DNA from: Mesaphorura yosii
Taxonomy: Eukaryota; Arthropoda; Collembola; Poduromorpha; Tullbergiidae
Assembly: GCA_009869945.1 (NCBI GenBank)
Contig: WIXG01000539.1
Location: 1 to 41,215, forward strand
DNA: 41,215 nucleotides
Direction: 5' to 3'
Positions 29,989 through 41,215 of this stretch are shown one piece after another (the stretch's first letter is position 1; every line of letters starts with the position of its first letter). A program made the translations under genes and the position numbers. The notes under the pieces were generated by a model. The model was not told the origin of the DNA. It did not search any database and was given only the letters and a program-made list of their open reading frames with translations.

Positions 29989-31570
29989 TTACTCGAAACT
30001 AAAATCTTTGAAATTTGGTCTCCTCGTCCGGCGCCAGTAACTCGTGCAGCTCTCCGGCCAGAGTGTCGTCACTTCGTTCCGTTCGTTGGTGTACCACGAC
30101 CCGCAGTCCTCTGTCCCCCACACAGTGCCCTTCATCTCCGCCTGCATCCCAGCCATCCAGCAGTCCTGTGCCTCCGCTTTTATGCGGCAGACACGTGTCT
30201 TTGTTCGCAGCATCTCGGCGATTACCTTCACGACGAAGGCGACTTGGCACTCGGCCATGAAGACCACCGAGTTGTGGCCCAGCAGCGTGTTGGGACCTAG
30301 CAGCATGAATGCATTGGGCATCACATCACTCACGATCCCATAAAAAGTCCTTGGCACGTCCATCCGCCAGAGGGCGAGCACGTCGACCCCACCCCTCCCC
30401 ACGACCCGCATCGGGGCGAAGAAATCTTGAGTTTTGTAGCCTGTGCACAGGATCAGGGCGTCCAGCTGGGAGCGGGTCCCATCTGGCGTTGTCACTGTCT
30501 GCCCTTCCACCCGCCTCACGCCGCTCGTGTGCAGCCTCACGTTATCCTTCTTGAACACGTCGTAGTAGGACTCCGAGAAGCAGGCCCGTTTGCAGCCGTA
30601 CTTGTACTTTGGCGTCAGAGCCGCCAACAACGTCCCACTCTCGATCCCCGAGTCGTGCAGGTGCTTCGCGCACAGAAAGCGACAAAAGGCGGCGAACCAG
30701 TACCCTTGGGGCTCGTGATCCTTCTCGACCTTGAATGCCTTGATGTTCAGGTCGAAGACCATGAAAATAACGCAGCGGAGGAGCCAAAGAAGGAAGGGGG
30801 CCCAGGCGAAGAGGGTCTTGGCCAGAGGCGAGTAGGCGTGCTGGAGGCGAGGGAGGACGTACGGCGCCTTCCGCTGGAACACGTGGAGCTCCTTCACGAT
30901 GGGCGCGATGGCGGGGATCAGTTGCACGGCGCTCGACCCACTCCCCACCACGCCGACGACCTTTCCCTGCAGGGAGACGGTGGGGTCCCAGGCGCCAGAG
31001 TGTAGGAGCGGACCGGCGAAGGTGAGGAACTCTGGTGGGTAGTGCGGGGCGCGCAGGATCCCACACGCGTTGATGCTGCAGAAGAGAAACCGAAACCTTG
31101 GGGGAAAGAACACCAGGCCAAAAGGTTAGCACGACTTACATGATGTCAAACTGCAGAGTCATGACCTTCGATGGCTCGGTCACGTTGACCGTCTTGAGGC
31201 TCCAATTTTTACACGCCTCATTCCAGACGCACTCCTCGACGCGTGTCCCAAACCTAATCTTCGGGTACAAGTCGTACTTCTTCGCCACTTCACGAAGGTA
31301 TTCGTAGATTTCTTGCTGTGGGGAGTAGGCGTGGCTCCAGCGGGGGTTTGGTTCGAAGGAGAGGGAGTACAGGTGGCTCGGCACGTCGCAGGCGCAGCCG
31401 GGGTAAACATTCGTCAGCCACGTGCCTCCAACGTCCCCATTCGCCTCGAGCAAGGTGAATGAGTCGAGGCCGAGCTGTAGGCGGAGCTGAATGGCGGCGC
31501 AGAGTCCCGAGAAGCCCGCACCGATGATCGCCACGCTGGGCATCGAGCCGTGGGGGTACGTCGGTGTCAT
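29989..31570 (-). CDS. flavin monooxygenase of the Baeyer-Villiger (type I BVMO) class
   Basis: Two exons on the minus strand, 31570-31140 and 31075-29989, phase 2, 64-bp intron, 505 aa. Residues 17-22 (GAGFSG) start the FAD Rossmann fold. GGTWLTNVYPGCACDVPSHL is the conserved block next to FAD in this class. FAGPLLHSGAWD (F163-D174) fits the BVMO fingerprint FxGxxxHxxxW[P/D]. GSGSSA (188-193) starts the NADPH Rossmann fold. Such enzymes insert oxygen next to a carbonyl, using NADPH and O2, to give esters or lactones; hydroxylation and S-oxidation also occur in related classes. Length is usual. No signal peptide. An alternative start is Met10. The family is common in bacteria and fungi and rare in animals; the host-like intron and GC-rich codons like neighbouring host genes argue against contamination. 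Confidence 0.85.
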
Positions 31571-33121
31571 GAATCTGCTAGCTGGCGGAGCGGAGGAAGA
31601 ACAAAGACTGACAGCCAGTACTTCATTTTGGACGTTCCCACGTCATTCATTCACTTTTGGGTTCTCACGGAGGAAGCGATAACTGCAAGCAGAGCAGGGC
31701 TGTGAAGTGATTGTGGGTCAAAGGCGACTCGACTGGTTTGTGGTGGTCGACTCGGCTCGCCTCGTTCCTCTTCACACGGTGCACTGCTGGGGCGAGGTGA
31801 GATTGACTCCTGTGCAGAGCGCGTTGCTTCTCGCCTCCTTTGAGCCCATAACGGCAGGAACGGGGATGTGCACATTTCCGTGCTGTCCGTCATGATGGGA
31901 GAGCGAAAGAATCGGCAGCTGAGAACTCATCGACTAATTGCGATGATAACTTTGCTAATTGACTAGCCAGCCAGCGGGGTTAAGGCTAATCACAGACAAA
32001 TGCAGTTGCTAGCTGAGTTCAGCGCAAAGGCAGAGTTCGATCAGGTGCAGTGAAACTCGCCAGGCGTGAGCTCGACCTGTCGACCCGAATCTCCTGGGCC
32101 ATGAGATCACCCGCACTCTGAATGAGATCACCGAATTCACCAGTTGCGGTCGGCAATGAGCGCTGACTTCACAACGTACAAATAACGAGCTGACAAAGAG
32201 AAACGGTGGGTGAGGAGAAGGCAAGGACGGCTCGGTTCGAAACCAAACTCGAACGGGGAGCCAGCAGCCACGAAGCTCAGCTACGGCTTCTCTCGCTGCA
32301 AACACAACATTAGAAGAATTAAATCGCGCAGTTGAGGAGTTTCTTGAGCCATTTATATAGTTAGCTGTGAGCTGGGCCATCGTGTCCACCGGAAGTGAAT
32401 CAGAAGGACGAATTGAGCTGAATGAGTGACTAGACTTAGGGAACAGAAAAGCAGCAGAATTAAGAGATCAGTGCGTTCTGTGAATAAACGCCCCCGTACT
32501 GCCTCGCCTCGCGAATTCACCGAGCGATAGTGCCGGCATACACGCGTGCTTCATTTTGCGAATGTTATGCAACTGCCAGCTTCGACCCATGCGTTGTGCC
32601 GTGACCTTTCGTCCACGCGAGTTTAGTCTGCTCCATTTAACTGGCTTAACGAGACTGCGAGTGGTTATCGGCCACAGACGGATTACTGATTAGCGCGAAC
32701 ATTGTGTATTGTTTGAGTTATACGTGCCTTAATCTCAGCACGCTCATTCAATTGAGGTACGTCAGCTACGGAGCCTTATCAGTAGCTCATTAAAGTCAAC
32801 AGTCTCCGTGAATGAAGACTGAGAACACAAACAACTAGTCGCAGAGCGAAACGGTGATTACGCCACAAATCAAATACACAAGACAGTTAAAGTTCGACAC
32901 TAGACTCAACCAGCCAGCTCTTTAGCCCATCTTATCTCGAACTTCTCCAGTGCCAGTTGACCAGCTTTACAAGGAGACGCTTGGAATTCAAAATTACGCG
33001 GAGTTTAACAAGCATTTGTTGGACAGGAATCGGAGCATGTGAGCTGGGCATCCAGGAGCAAAACCTAAACAGGAACCTATGAGCCCTGTGGTGGCGTGAA
33101 TTCTCACAGCTTTGAGCAGTC
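31571..33121. other. long intergenic region between BVMO and ABCC genes
   Basis: 1.55 kb without a supported gene; short open stretches on both strands have no family resemblance. It contains GATAAC at 31678-31683, about 108 bp before the BVMO start, and CCTTATCAG at 32774-32782, about 340 bp before the ABCC start. No TATA box was identified. Confidence 0.5.
32774..32782 (+). promoter_or_regulatory. GATA-type site upstream of ABCC gene
   Basis: CCTTATCAG, the same 9-mer as upstream of FUT8-like B; another copy lies in the first ABCC intron at 33163-33171. Function inferred. Confidence 0.3.
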
Positions 33122-36100
33122 ATGCTGGACGAGTACTGTGGGTCGCCATTCTGGGTAAGGCACCTTATCAGTGACTCGAGTGCAGTCGGAGTCACGTCCG
33201 CACTCGGCATCACGCACGCAGTTGATCAACTGTGGTATTGCCCATTTTGCAGAATTACTCCGTGAGCTGGGACACCACCTCGCCCCGCCTGAGCCCCTGC
33301 TTCCGTCACACGGCCCTCGTGTGGGTGCCCTGCCTCTTCCTCTGGCTTTGGGCCCCCTACCACGTCTATACCGCCAAGTCCTCACGCTCCAAGCAGATCC
33401 CATGGACACTCCTCAACGGAGCAAAGTTCGGAGTGGGCGCGTCGCTCCTCATCCTCCAGGCGGCCTACTTGGTCGTCCTGCTCACTGCCTCCGCCGACGT
33501 GGTGGCCGACCGCCTCGTCGTGCACGCCCTCTTCCTGAAATGCGCCACCCTCGCCCTGTCCCTCTACCTCGACGCCCTCTCCAAAAACCACGGCCTCCGC
33601 ACGTCGGGTGTCCTCTTCCTCTTCTGGCTCCTCCTCCTCGGCTCTCAGCTCCTGAGCGTCCTCCTCCAACCGCTCTCCGAGTCGGCGGCGCAGGCTGACT
33701 GGCGCAATACCCTCGAAATTGTGTTCACAGCCCTCATCGGGCTCCAACTCGGTCTGAATTGCTGGGCGGACGCAGAGCCAGTCTACAGTGGGACAGGACC
33801 CGCTGAGGTAAATGCCCAAATGTCGAGATAACTAATTATTCGGCGCTAAGTATTCCTTCTCTCTGCAGAAGCCATGTCCCGAGCTCGCCGCCTCCTTCCT
33901 CTCGCGCCTCTGCTTCTTCTGGTTCGAGGGCCTCGCCCGCCTCGGTCATCGCCGCCCCCTGCAACTGACCGATCTGTGGGACCTCCCACCTGAAAACACC
34001 TCCAAGTTTATCAACCCACCCTTCGTGTCTTACTGGGACCGGATGATGCGAGGCGAGGGGAGGGACGCTGCCCCTTCAAACCCCCATGACAGGAACGGAG
34101 TCCAGGCCCAGGCCTCTTTCAGGCGCAAGACCAGCCTCGTGGACCTCGAAGTCGAGTACAAGCCCGATCTGAGCGACGGACCGTCCGTCGACGTGGTGGC
34201 GCCCTCACCACGCCAGCCGGGGAGCATCGTGGCGATCCTCTGCCGGCAGTTCGGGTCGACCTTCCTCTTCGGCTCCCTCCTCAAGCTGGGCCAGGACCTC
34301 CTCGCCTTCGGCTCGCCCTTCATTCTCAGGCGCCTGATCCGCCACACACAGTCGGAGGGACAGGAGGAGGTCTGGAAGGGATTCTTCTTCGCCGTCGCTC
34401 TCCTCGCGCTGAGCGCCGCCGGGAGCCTCGTGGGAAACGCCTACTTCTATCGGATGTACCTTGTCGGGCTCCGCGTGCGGACGGCCGTTGTGGGTTGCAT
34501 CTACCGCAAGGCGCTGCGTGTCGCTAGCGGCACCCAGCAGACTCCCTCCGGCGAGGTTGTGAACCTCATGAGTGTCGACGCCCAGAAGCTTACTGACATG
34601 GCGCCCTACCTGACGATTCTCTGGAGCGCCCCCCTCCAGATCGGCCTCTCGCTGCACTTCCTCTACGACCTTCTCGGCGCCTCCGTCTTTGCCGGACTCG
34701 GAGTAATGATCCTCCTTCTCCCCGTCTCCGCCGTCATGGGCGTCAAGGTGCGTGCGTACCAGAGCCGCCAGCTCAAGGCGAAGGACGCACGGATACGGCT
34801 CCTCCGAGAAGTGCTGGCGGGCATCAAAGTAATCAAGCTGTACGCCTGGGAGCCGGCGTTCGAGGCGCAGGTGACACGGATCCGGGACGGGGAGGTGGCT
34901 GTGCTGAAGGAGTCAGCCGTTGTCGGTGCGGTGGCTATGTTCGTCTGGACCTGCGCGCCGGTCGTCGTCGCCATCGTCACCTTCGCCGTTTTCGTGCTGG
35001 GCGGTGGAGGGGACCTTGATGCGGAGCGCGCTTTCGTGTCGCTGGCCTACTTCAACATCATGCGCGTGCCCCTCAACCTCCTCCCCATGATGCTCGTCTC
35101 CCTCGTCCAGTCCTCCGTCTCCATCAAGCGCATCAACAGCTTCCTCAACGCGGAGGAGATCCGTCCCGTCCCACAAGAAGGGGGCGGCGACGAACCCATC
35201 AGCATTCGGGATGGCAGCTTCGCATGGCGGAAGGGGGAGGGCGTCACGCTGAGGGGCGTCGACCTCTCGGTGGAGCAGGGGCAGTTGGTGGCTGTCGTGG
35301 GCCCGGTCGGGTGTGGCAAGTCATCGCTCCTCGCCGCCCTCCTGGGCGAGATCGAGAAACTGGAAGGGGGCGTCATCATGCGCGGCTCGGTGGCGTACAC
35401 GGCGCAGACGCCGTGGGTGCAGAGTGGGAGCGTGCGAGACAACATCCTCTTCGGGCGCCCCTTTGACCCCATTCGGTACGCTCAGGTGCTCGAGGGCTGC
35501 GCGCTCGGACCCGACCTCGCCGTGCTCCCCGCCGGAGACGCGACAGAGATCGGCGAGAAGGGCGTCACCATCAGCGGGGGTCAGAAGGCGCGCGTCGCCC
35601 TCGCAAGGGCGGTCTACGCCAACACCGAGGTGTATCTGCTAGACGACCCGCTGGCGGCAGTGGACGCGCACGTGGGCAAGCACATCTTCGAGAGGGTACT
35701 TGGCCCGCGGGGGTTCCTCGGCGGGAAGACCCGGCTCCTCGTCACGCACGGAGTCGCCCACCTACCGCAAGTGGACAGGGTCGTCGTGCTGGAGGATGGT
35801 CTTGTCACTGAGCAGGGCACCTACCGGGGTCTCCTGGAGCAGAAAGGCGCCTTTGCCGATTTCCTCCTCCAGCACCTGAGCACAGTTGAGGAGGAAGACA
35901 TTCTTTCGGACCTCGAAGCCGCCTTGGGGAAGAAGAGGGAGGAGCTTCTTCGCTCCGACTCCAAGACCTCGGCTACCATCGAGACAGAAGAGAACGGAGC
36001 TGTTGGGGAGCCGCATAGTGGAAAGCTGGGAGACTTGCAGAAGAGCCGTGTACGAGGGGAAGAGGCGAAACCATCCGAAGACGCCTCCCGCCTGGTGGAG

Positions 36101-37948
36101 GACGAGTTCGTGGAAGAGGGCGTAGTGAAGTGGGGCGTCTTCCTCTTCTACCTGCGGGCCATCGGCTGGAGGCTCGTGGCGACGGCGGTACTTTTCCAGC
36201 TGGTGTTTCAGGGTTTTGCGGTGGGCTCCAACGTGTGGCTGGCGGCGTGGGCGGACTCGGCTCGGGAGAATGGGACGCACCCGCTGGAGAAGGAGTACCT
36301 CAGCGTCTACTCCACACTCGGCGTCGGTCAGGCGCTGGCCATCATCGTCGCGACGCTCGCCATGTCGATCGGCACGCTCTCCGCCTCGGGCCTCCTCCAC
36401 GCTGAGGTCCTGGCTCGCGTTCTCCGCGCACCCGCCGCTTTCTTCGACACGACGCCCTCCGGCCGGGTGGTCAACCGTCTGGGGAAGGACGTCGAGGTAC
36501 TCGACTCGGCGGTATCCATGTCGCTGACCTCCTGGCTGAAGTGCCTCCTCAACGTGGCCGCCACAATGGGCGTCATCACTTTCACCACCCCCATCTTCGC
36601 CCTCGTCGTCGTCCCCACCGCCGCCCTCTACGCCGCCACCCAGCGCTTCTACATCGCCTCCTCCCGTCAGCTCCGACGCCTCGAGTCCGTTTCCCGCTCG
36701 CCGATCTACTCACACTTCGCCGAGACCGTGGCGGGGGCGACCACCGTTCGCGCCTTCCGAGCCGTCGACGCCTTCACCGCCCGCTCGGAGACGATCGTCG
36801 ACCAGAACGCGGCGGCTGCCTTCCCGTCCATCGTCTCCGCCCGGTTCCTGGCGGTGCTGCTGGAGGGCGTGGGCAACCTCGTTATCTTCTTCGCCGCGCT
36901 CTTCGCAGTCACCCACGCGGGCACCCTGACGCCGGGGCTGGTAGGGCTCAGCCTCTCCTATGCCCTCCAGATCACCGCCGCCCTCAACTGGCTTGTAGAG
37001 ACGACAAACAACGTCGAGAACAACCTTGTTGCCGTGGAGCGTCTGAAGGAGTACGCCGAGATTCCGCAGGAGGCGCCCTGGGACCTGGACGGTGACGACG
37101 CTAAGGAGGGGTCGAAGCCGGGGTTGGAGTGGCCGGAGGCGGGGCGGATAGCCTTCCAGGATTACGGGACCAAGTACCGAGAGGAGCTTGAGCCTGTCCT
37201 CCACGACCTCTCCTTCGAGATTCGGCCGGGAGAAAAGGTGGGCTCAATTAAAAGCTCAGGCTACAGCTACAAACGTTCTACTTGAATCCTTTTCTTTTAG
37301 ATTGGCGTCTGTGGTCGGACGGGCGCGGGAAAGTCATCGTTGGCCCTGGCCCTCTTCCGGCTCCTGGAGCCCACTTCCGGTCGAATCGAGATCGACGGCA
37401 GGGACATTTCTGGGCTGGGTCTGCATCAGCTCCGGCGCCATCTGACTGTGATCCCGCAGGACCCGTTCGTGTTTGGCGGGACGATCCGCTCGAACCTCGA
37501 CCCCTTCGAGTGCCACTCCGACGACGAGCTGCAGATCGCTCTAGGCCTCGCCCACCTCCGAAGAAAAAGAGGAGAGAAGGAGGAGGAGAAGGGCCCCTGG
37601 CTGGAGACGAGAGTGGCGGAGGGCGGCGGGAACCTGAGCGGTGGCGAGCGCGCACTGCTCTGCCTCGCTCGCGCCCTCCTCCGCAAGTCGCGGATCCTCG
37701 TGCTGGACGAGGCGACTTCGGCGGTGGACTTGGAGACGGACGACCTCATTCAGGCGACTATCCGCAAGGAGTTTGCCGGCTCATCCGTTATCACCATCGC
37801 CCACAGGCTGAACACCATCCTCGATTGCGACCGGATCCTCGTGCTCGAGGCGGGCGCCCTCCGGGAGCTCGACACGCCGGCCGCCCTCCTCGCCAACCCC
37901 GACTCTGCCTTCTCCTCGCTGGCGAGGGACGCGGGGCTCGACGCTTGA
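33122..37948 (+). CDS. full-length ABCC/MRP-type ABC transporter
   Basis: Four exons: 33122-33154, 33253-33807, 33869-37237 and 37301-37948; introns 98, 61 and 63 bp; all phase 0; 1534 aa, nearly the length of human MRP1. The N-terminus (MLDEYCGSPFWN) is typical of long MRPs and begins TMD0 (five helices in exon 2), so this is the long form. TMD1 and NBD1 follow: Walker A GPVGCGKSS (Lys680), signature ISGGQ (764-768), VYLLDDPLAAVDAH. A charged linker leads to TMD2 and NBD2: Walker A GRTGAGKSS (Lys1330), signature LSGGE (1431-1435), ILVLDEATSAVD. Such pumps export glutathione, glucuronide and other conjugates and xenobiotics from cells. The last intron falls just before the NBD2 Walker A. Third codon positions are extremely G/C rich. 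The 11-codon first exon was chosen because its sequence fits MRP N-termini. Confidence 0.93.
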
Positions 37949-37961
37949 GAAGTCACAGCAA

Positions 37962-37967
37962 AATAAA
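37962..37967 (+). terminator. polyadenylation signal of the ABCC gene
   Basis: AATAAA 14 bases after the stop codon. Confidence 0.5.
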
Positions 37968-38059
37968 AGAATGCAAAGCGCAAGACAAACCATAAGGCAA
38001 AGTATAAAGCGTGTTTGTATTGACTCGAGAGCTTTAACATTGTAGACGATTTGCTTCAG

Positions 38060-38370
38060 TTGATGGAGCCCGAGAAATTCTGACAGTCGAAATTTCGGTC
38101 GGAAATCGTTCCACCTGAATATTAGTTATAATTAATTAATTATTAATGAAAACTGATAAAGACGGCGGGAAGCTTACTGAATACGTATACACCCACATGG
38201 CCAGCAAGCTCGGATGCTCATAAAACCTGATGTGGTGATAGTAACCATGCTGTGGATCCACTGGACAAGATTTTACTTCACGATTGCACGTGGGGACAAC
38301 ACAGCCCATGTCACAGTGGCCCAAATGTGGGATGCCCGTTAAACCAATACGATACATGCGGCTTCAGGCT
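38060..38370 (-). pseudogene. possible lipase-type C-terminal exons, fragment
   Basis: On the minus strand, an exon-like stretch (about 38360-38182) reads GLTGIPHLGHCDMGCVVPTC and DPQHGYYHHIRFYEHPSLLA, then ends at a GTAAGC donor. After a short AT-rich intron with an ATATTCAG acceptor, a second stretch at about 38119 follows (FDCQNFSGSIN in one frame). GIP..GHCD....PTC and HHIRFYE resemble the C-terminal active-site region of pancreatic-type lipases, where H-x-R holds the catalytic His. No upstream exon with G-x-S-x-G is visible and the junction frame is uncertain, so this is a truncated gene at best. Confidence 0.28.
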
Positions 38371-38400
38371 AATGGCGCGCCTGAGTTTAATGATCACTGC

Positions 38401-38756
38401 TACCGACATTTTCTGAAGGAGACCCGTAATGAGAATACGGCACCGAGGAAGCCTGGTCAACAGGATTGGACTGAAGTGGAACTGGCTTTGTACACTCTGG
38501 TTAATTATATAAGGATAATTCATTCCTTCATTTGGATAAGGATTCTGATTTTGTGTTGTAATCAGTAAAACGGAAAATACAGAATGCTTTGTTTGCTTTG
38601 CACGTCTTTGTTTAAGCTGTGAATGAGAGGCATTATTTCAAGTCAGCTGATGAGTCATTTGAAAACAGATGAATTTTGACTGAGAGCCAGGTAAGTAATA
38701 ATATCCACTTTCTTAACGGTTTCGGTAATAGGAAATATTTAATGATTCACTAGAAG
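38401..38756. other. AT-rich non-coding region
   Basis: Nothing recognisable apart from short open stretches. Confidence 0.4.
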
Positions 38757-39139
38757 ATGACTATGGATCCTGAAATATTGTCATGTTCCTTCTCGAAAAT
38801 GCACGACCGTACCCCTTGCATGAAAGCATTTGACACACAAGAAATGTTACGATTGAACGTGGTTGACTCTTTTGATAACACGCAATGGCCGGGCAATTCA
38901 CCAGATCTTAATCCGACAGAAAATCTCGATGCAATCTTAAATGACCGCGTGAAACGAAAGTTGATCGAAGACTTTCCGAATAATGGCATGAACGAAAACG
39001 ATCTCCGTAACACACTGATTGAGATTCTTGAAGGCATGAAAAATGATACCGATTTGTTTGAGAAGCTCCTAAAGTTATTTCCGAACCGCTTGGATGCCGT
39101 ACGGGCTGCAGGAGGTGGACAAACCAAATATCGAAAGGT
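38757..39139 (+). pseudogene. Tc1/mariner transposase C-terminal remnant
   Basis: Translation contains WPGNSPDLNPTENLDAILND, the second-Asp to Glu block of Tc1/mariner DDE transposases, followed by VKRKLIEDFPNN, an expected helical tail, and FPNRLDAVRAAGGGQTKY, the usual C-terminus. The N-terminal DNA-binding part and the first catalytic Asp are missing: upstream only about 30 loosely similar residues are seen. A dead fragment. Possible terminal repeats were not found. Confidence 0.75.
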
Positions 39140-39336
39140 AAATATTGTTGAAAGTTCGTACTTGTACTACTTTTGCAATAACTCGCCCAAGTATGATCAG
39201 ATCAAGTTGGGAGTAGGCTCATTAGATCCGCATTAAACTCCTCTACAAGATTCATCCGCACAATCACTGTAGAACCTTCCCCAATCTTATGTAGGTAGGG
39301 GGGACAGACATTGTGTTCCACCCTGTACTTGAATAT

Positions 39337-41215
39337 TTAAGAAGATGCTGCGGAATGATTAAATTTCGCACTGCTGTGCATGCTAGCTTCTCGATGAATT
39401 TCGACTACTTTCATAATTCGCCCTGCCGCTTCTGGTTCCTGATGCAGCCGTCCGAATGGCTCAGTCATGGAGTTGGCGGAGACGACGCGGTTTGCTGATT
39501 CATTGATCTGAATTTGTGATTCATTGTCGTTTGAAATTTGACCAGCTGATTTTGTTCCTTCATTGCTTGTCTCACTTGCCTCCACAATTTTTACACGCGA
39601 CCGCCCCCAACATCGGTTGTGCACCCATTTTTGCACACATTCGCAGAGCAGAATAGCTAAGGCAATCATCAGAAGGTACCCTGAAATCGGGAAAATGCCG
39701 ATGATTTCGAATTCCATGGAAATCGGTCGTGTTCCGTCGTTTTGAGCAAACACATCGACGCCATTCCTTTTTTTGTTTGCCTTCCTCTCGAGTAGCCGCA
39801 CACTGTGTTCGTACTCTTCGAGCTCTACATTCATCCAGCGTGTATGTATTCCGTGCTCCACGAGCTTCTGAGTCAGGGCACGACCCTCGTCGCTCAGATG
39901 TGCAATGAACATCATCCAGTTGTGACGAATGTCCTCGTAGGGCTCTGGCAAGACGTGGCAAACCGCTCCATGGTTGTACATGTTCCAATATTTGGCCAAG
40001 GTGGAGGCTTTCTGTCCTCGAACCTAATTATGCAAATATGAGGAGAGGTTTGTTACAATTTATCAAGTAGGAATTGGAGTTTTGTTTGTTCAGAGTTTTG
40101 CTCTTTCGTTTGAATAGACGTGAACTTTTTGTGAGAAAAAACTTGCTGTTTTTTGTGAATGAAATAGACTTCTGCTTTCTATGGGGGAAGTTTCTATGCA
40201 AAATACTGACCAGTCTTGCCATGAATTTCAGGGGTCGCGTTTCGTCGTCGAACTCTGTTTGGTTGTTTGTAATGAGCAGCCCAGTTTTGATCAGCTCCTC
40301 GATGCCTTTCTTAGTGTAGTTAACTGGTGGCAGTTGCTGGCTGTCGTTTGTGTTTTTGTAGATATATAGCTTGTAGCCTGCTTGCAGCAGCTCCTTCACA
40401 GTCCCATACACAAGCGGTGGACTGGGTGCTAGGGCGAGCGTTGTGAGGTTGTTTTCATAGTAACCCGTGATCACGCTTCCTGCAAAGAGTAGCACGAGAT
40501 GGAACTTCGTGCGGACTCGACCCTCTCCGAGAAAGAGGTTTAGTGTACTCAAGAATTCTGCCTTGAAGCGCAGACGCCACTCCTCTGTCAGCTCAAGATT
40601 TGACGCCAGCATAACGAGACCACACACGACGCCGACGAGGATCCAGAAATTCGATTCAAACGGCTGCAGCCACCCAAACTGGTTGAGGATCCTTCGTTTG
40701 TCGTAGTCGCAGTATACAAGCATCCCTTCGTTGTCCGTCAAGAGGAAGAGGCGTGATGCAGAGTTTGGTTGGGATGTGAATATTTGGATGCCGTGCTCAC
40801 CGATGATAAGGCTGCTCGTCTCGTAGTCGCCCTTGATCGTCCTGCCAACCTCAAGTGTTGCATTCCATGCTCGCGCGATGAATTGCGTCATTTTCCAGCG
40901 TGCCGTGCACTGTGCTGCCTGGTTCAGGATTTTAGCGGGGTCAAAATGCTTGTGGATTGGGTACCCTTCTTGCTGGCATTCAGCGCGTTTGCCCATGTCG
41001 GTGTGCACGGCGACGATGAGACGACCGTGCAGATTCGGGTGACCATGCAATCGAGGCAGCGTTTGATTTTGACTGTGGTCGTATTTAAGTGTGTGACGAC
41101 AACTCAAATCGGTCTTCGAGTACAAAAAGCTCGCCTTCACTCGCGCCCAGCCGTCGTCCACCACGAACACATACATTTGAATGTTGTAAACCATCGTGTA
41201 ATCTGCTGGCAGGTC
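39337..41215 (-). CDS. divergent ionotropic receptor (IR), 5' end beyond the window
   Basis: Two exons on the minus strand, from the window edge 41215 to 40211 and 40023-39337, phase 0, 187-bp intron; 563 residues in the window and open at the 5' end. The order of segments is that of ionotropic glutamate receptor relatives: a ligand-binding half (around RWKMTQFIARAWNATLEVG), membrane segment M1 (NFWILVGVVCGLVMLAS), a pore region, M3 (FHLVLLFAGSVITGYYENNL) continuing as TTLALAP where classic receptors have the SYTANLTAFL motif, the second ligand half (VYGTVKELLQAGYKLYIYK), and M4 (ISGYLLMIALAILLCECV) before a hydrophilic tail. Classic glutamate-binding residues are not evident, so it is a divergent, probably chemosensory, receptor. 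The amino-terminal part is not seen. Confidence 0.8.

Noticed and set aside
31651..32389. short open frames upstream of the BVMO gene
   Set aside because: Under 130 codons, on both strands, with no family resemblance or splice context.
35762..36400. 212-codon minus-strand open frame and several others across 34-38 kb
   Set aside because: All are shadows of the GC-rich ABCC exons, which have complete motifs on the plus strand.

Overview
This is a nuclear window from an animal, most likely an arthropod. A springtail (Collembola) is my best guess, but that is inference from gene content and no single residue proves it. The genes are spliced with GT-AG introns, mostly 59-98 bp. Coding regions include a Tret1-like sugar transporter, a divergent ionotropic receptor, an apolipoprotein-D-like lipocalin, a DUF229 membrane protein, an ABCC/MRP pump and FUT8-like fucosyltransferases. 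DNA transposons are diverse and partly degraded. No rRNA, tRNA, CRISPR or bacterial operon was seen.

Layout. 0-0.6 kb: end of a hAT-like transposase. 1.1-9.3 kb: two tandem FUT8-like genes (A and B) separated by a decayed MULE transposon that carries a PIF/Harbinger transposon nested inside it. 9.6-10.6 kb: METTL24-like methyltransferase. 10.6-13.6 kb: unrecognised fragments and a broken coiled-coil/C2H2 zinc-finger gene. 13.7-19.7 kb: compact GC-rich cluster of DUF229 protein (minus), lipocalin (plus) and sugar transporter (plus). 20.2-22.9 kb: a complete-looking pogo/Jerky-type transposon with long inverted repeats and a three-exon transposase. 23-24.3 kb: zinc-finger pseudogene, a 32-bp palindrome and a 109-bp Tc1/mariner MITE. 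24.3-29.3 kb: divergent pair of intronless genes, a copper amine oxidase (minus) and a receptor tyrosine kinase with a Kelch-propeller ectodomain (plus). 30-31.6 kb: Baeyer-Villiger-type flavin monooxygenase (minus). 33.1-37.9 kb: full-length ABCC transporter. 38-39.2 kb: possible lipase exons and a Tc1/mariner remnant. 39.3-41.2 kb: ionotropic receptor (minus), cut by the window edge.

How the genes may work together. Several products fit an environment-facing epithelium (gut, fat body or similar): sugar uptake, ABCC efflux, flavin and copper oxidases, a secreted lipocalin and Golgi fucosylation. GATA-type sites (CCTTATCAG or GATAA) lie upstream of several of them, which would suit gut expression; this link is inference. 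The most unusual coding feature is the Kelch-ectodomain receptor tyrosine kinase. The most interesting evolutionary features are the sharply uneven identity of the two FUT8-like genes (gene conversion) and a spliced BVMO, a family rare in animals and a candidate for horizontal transfer.
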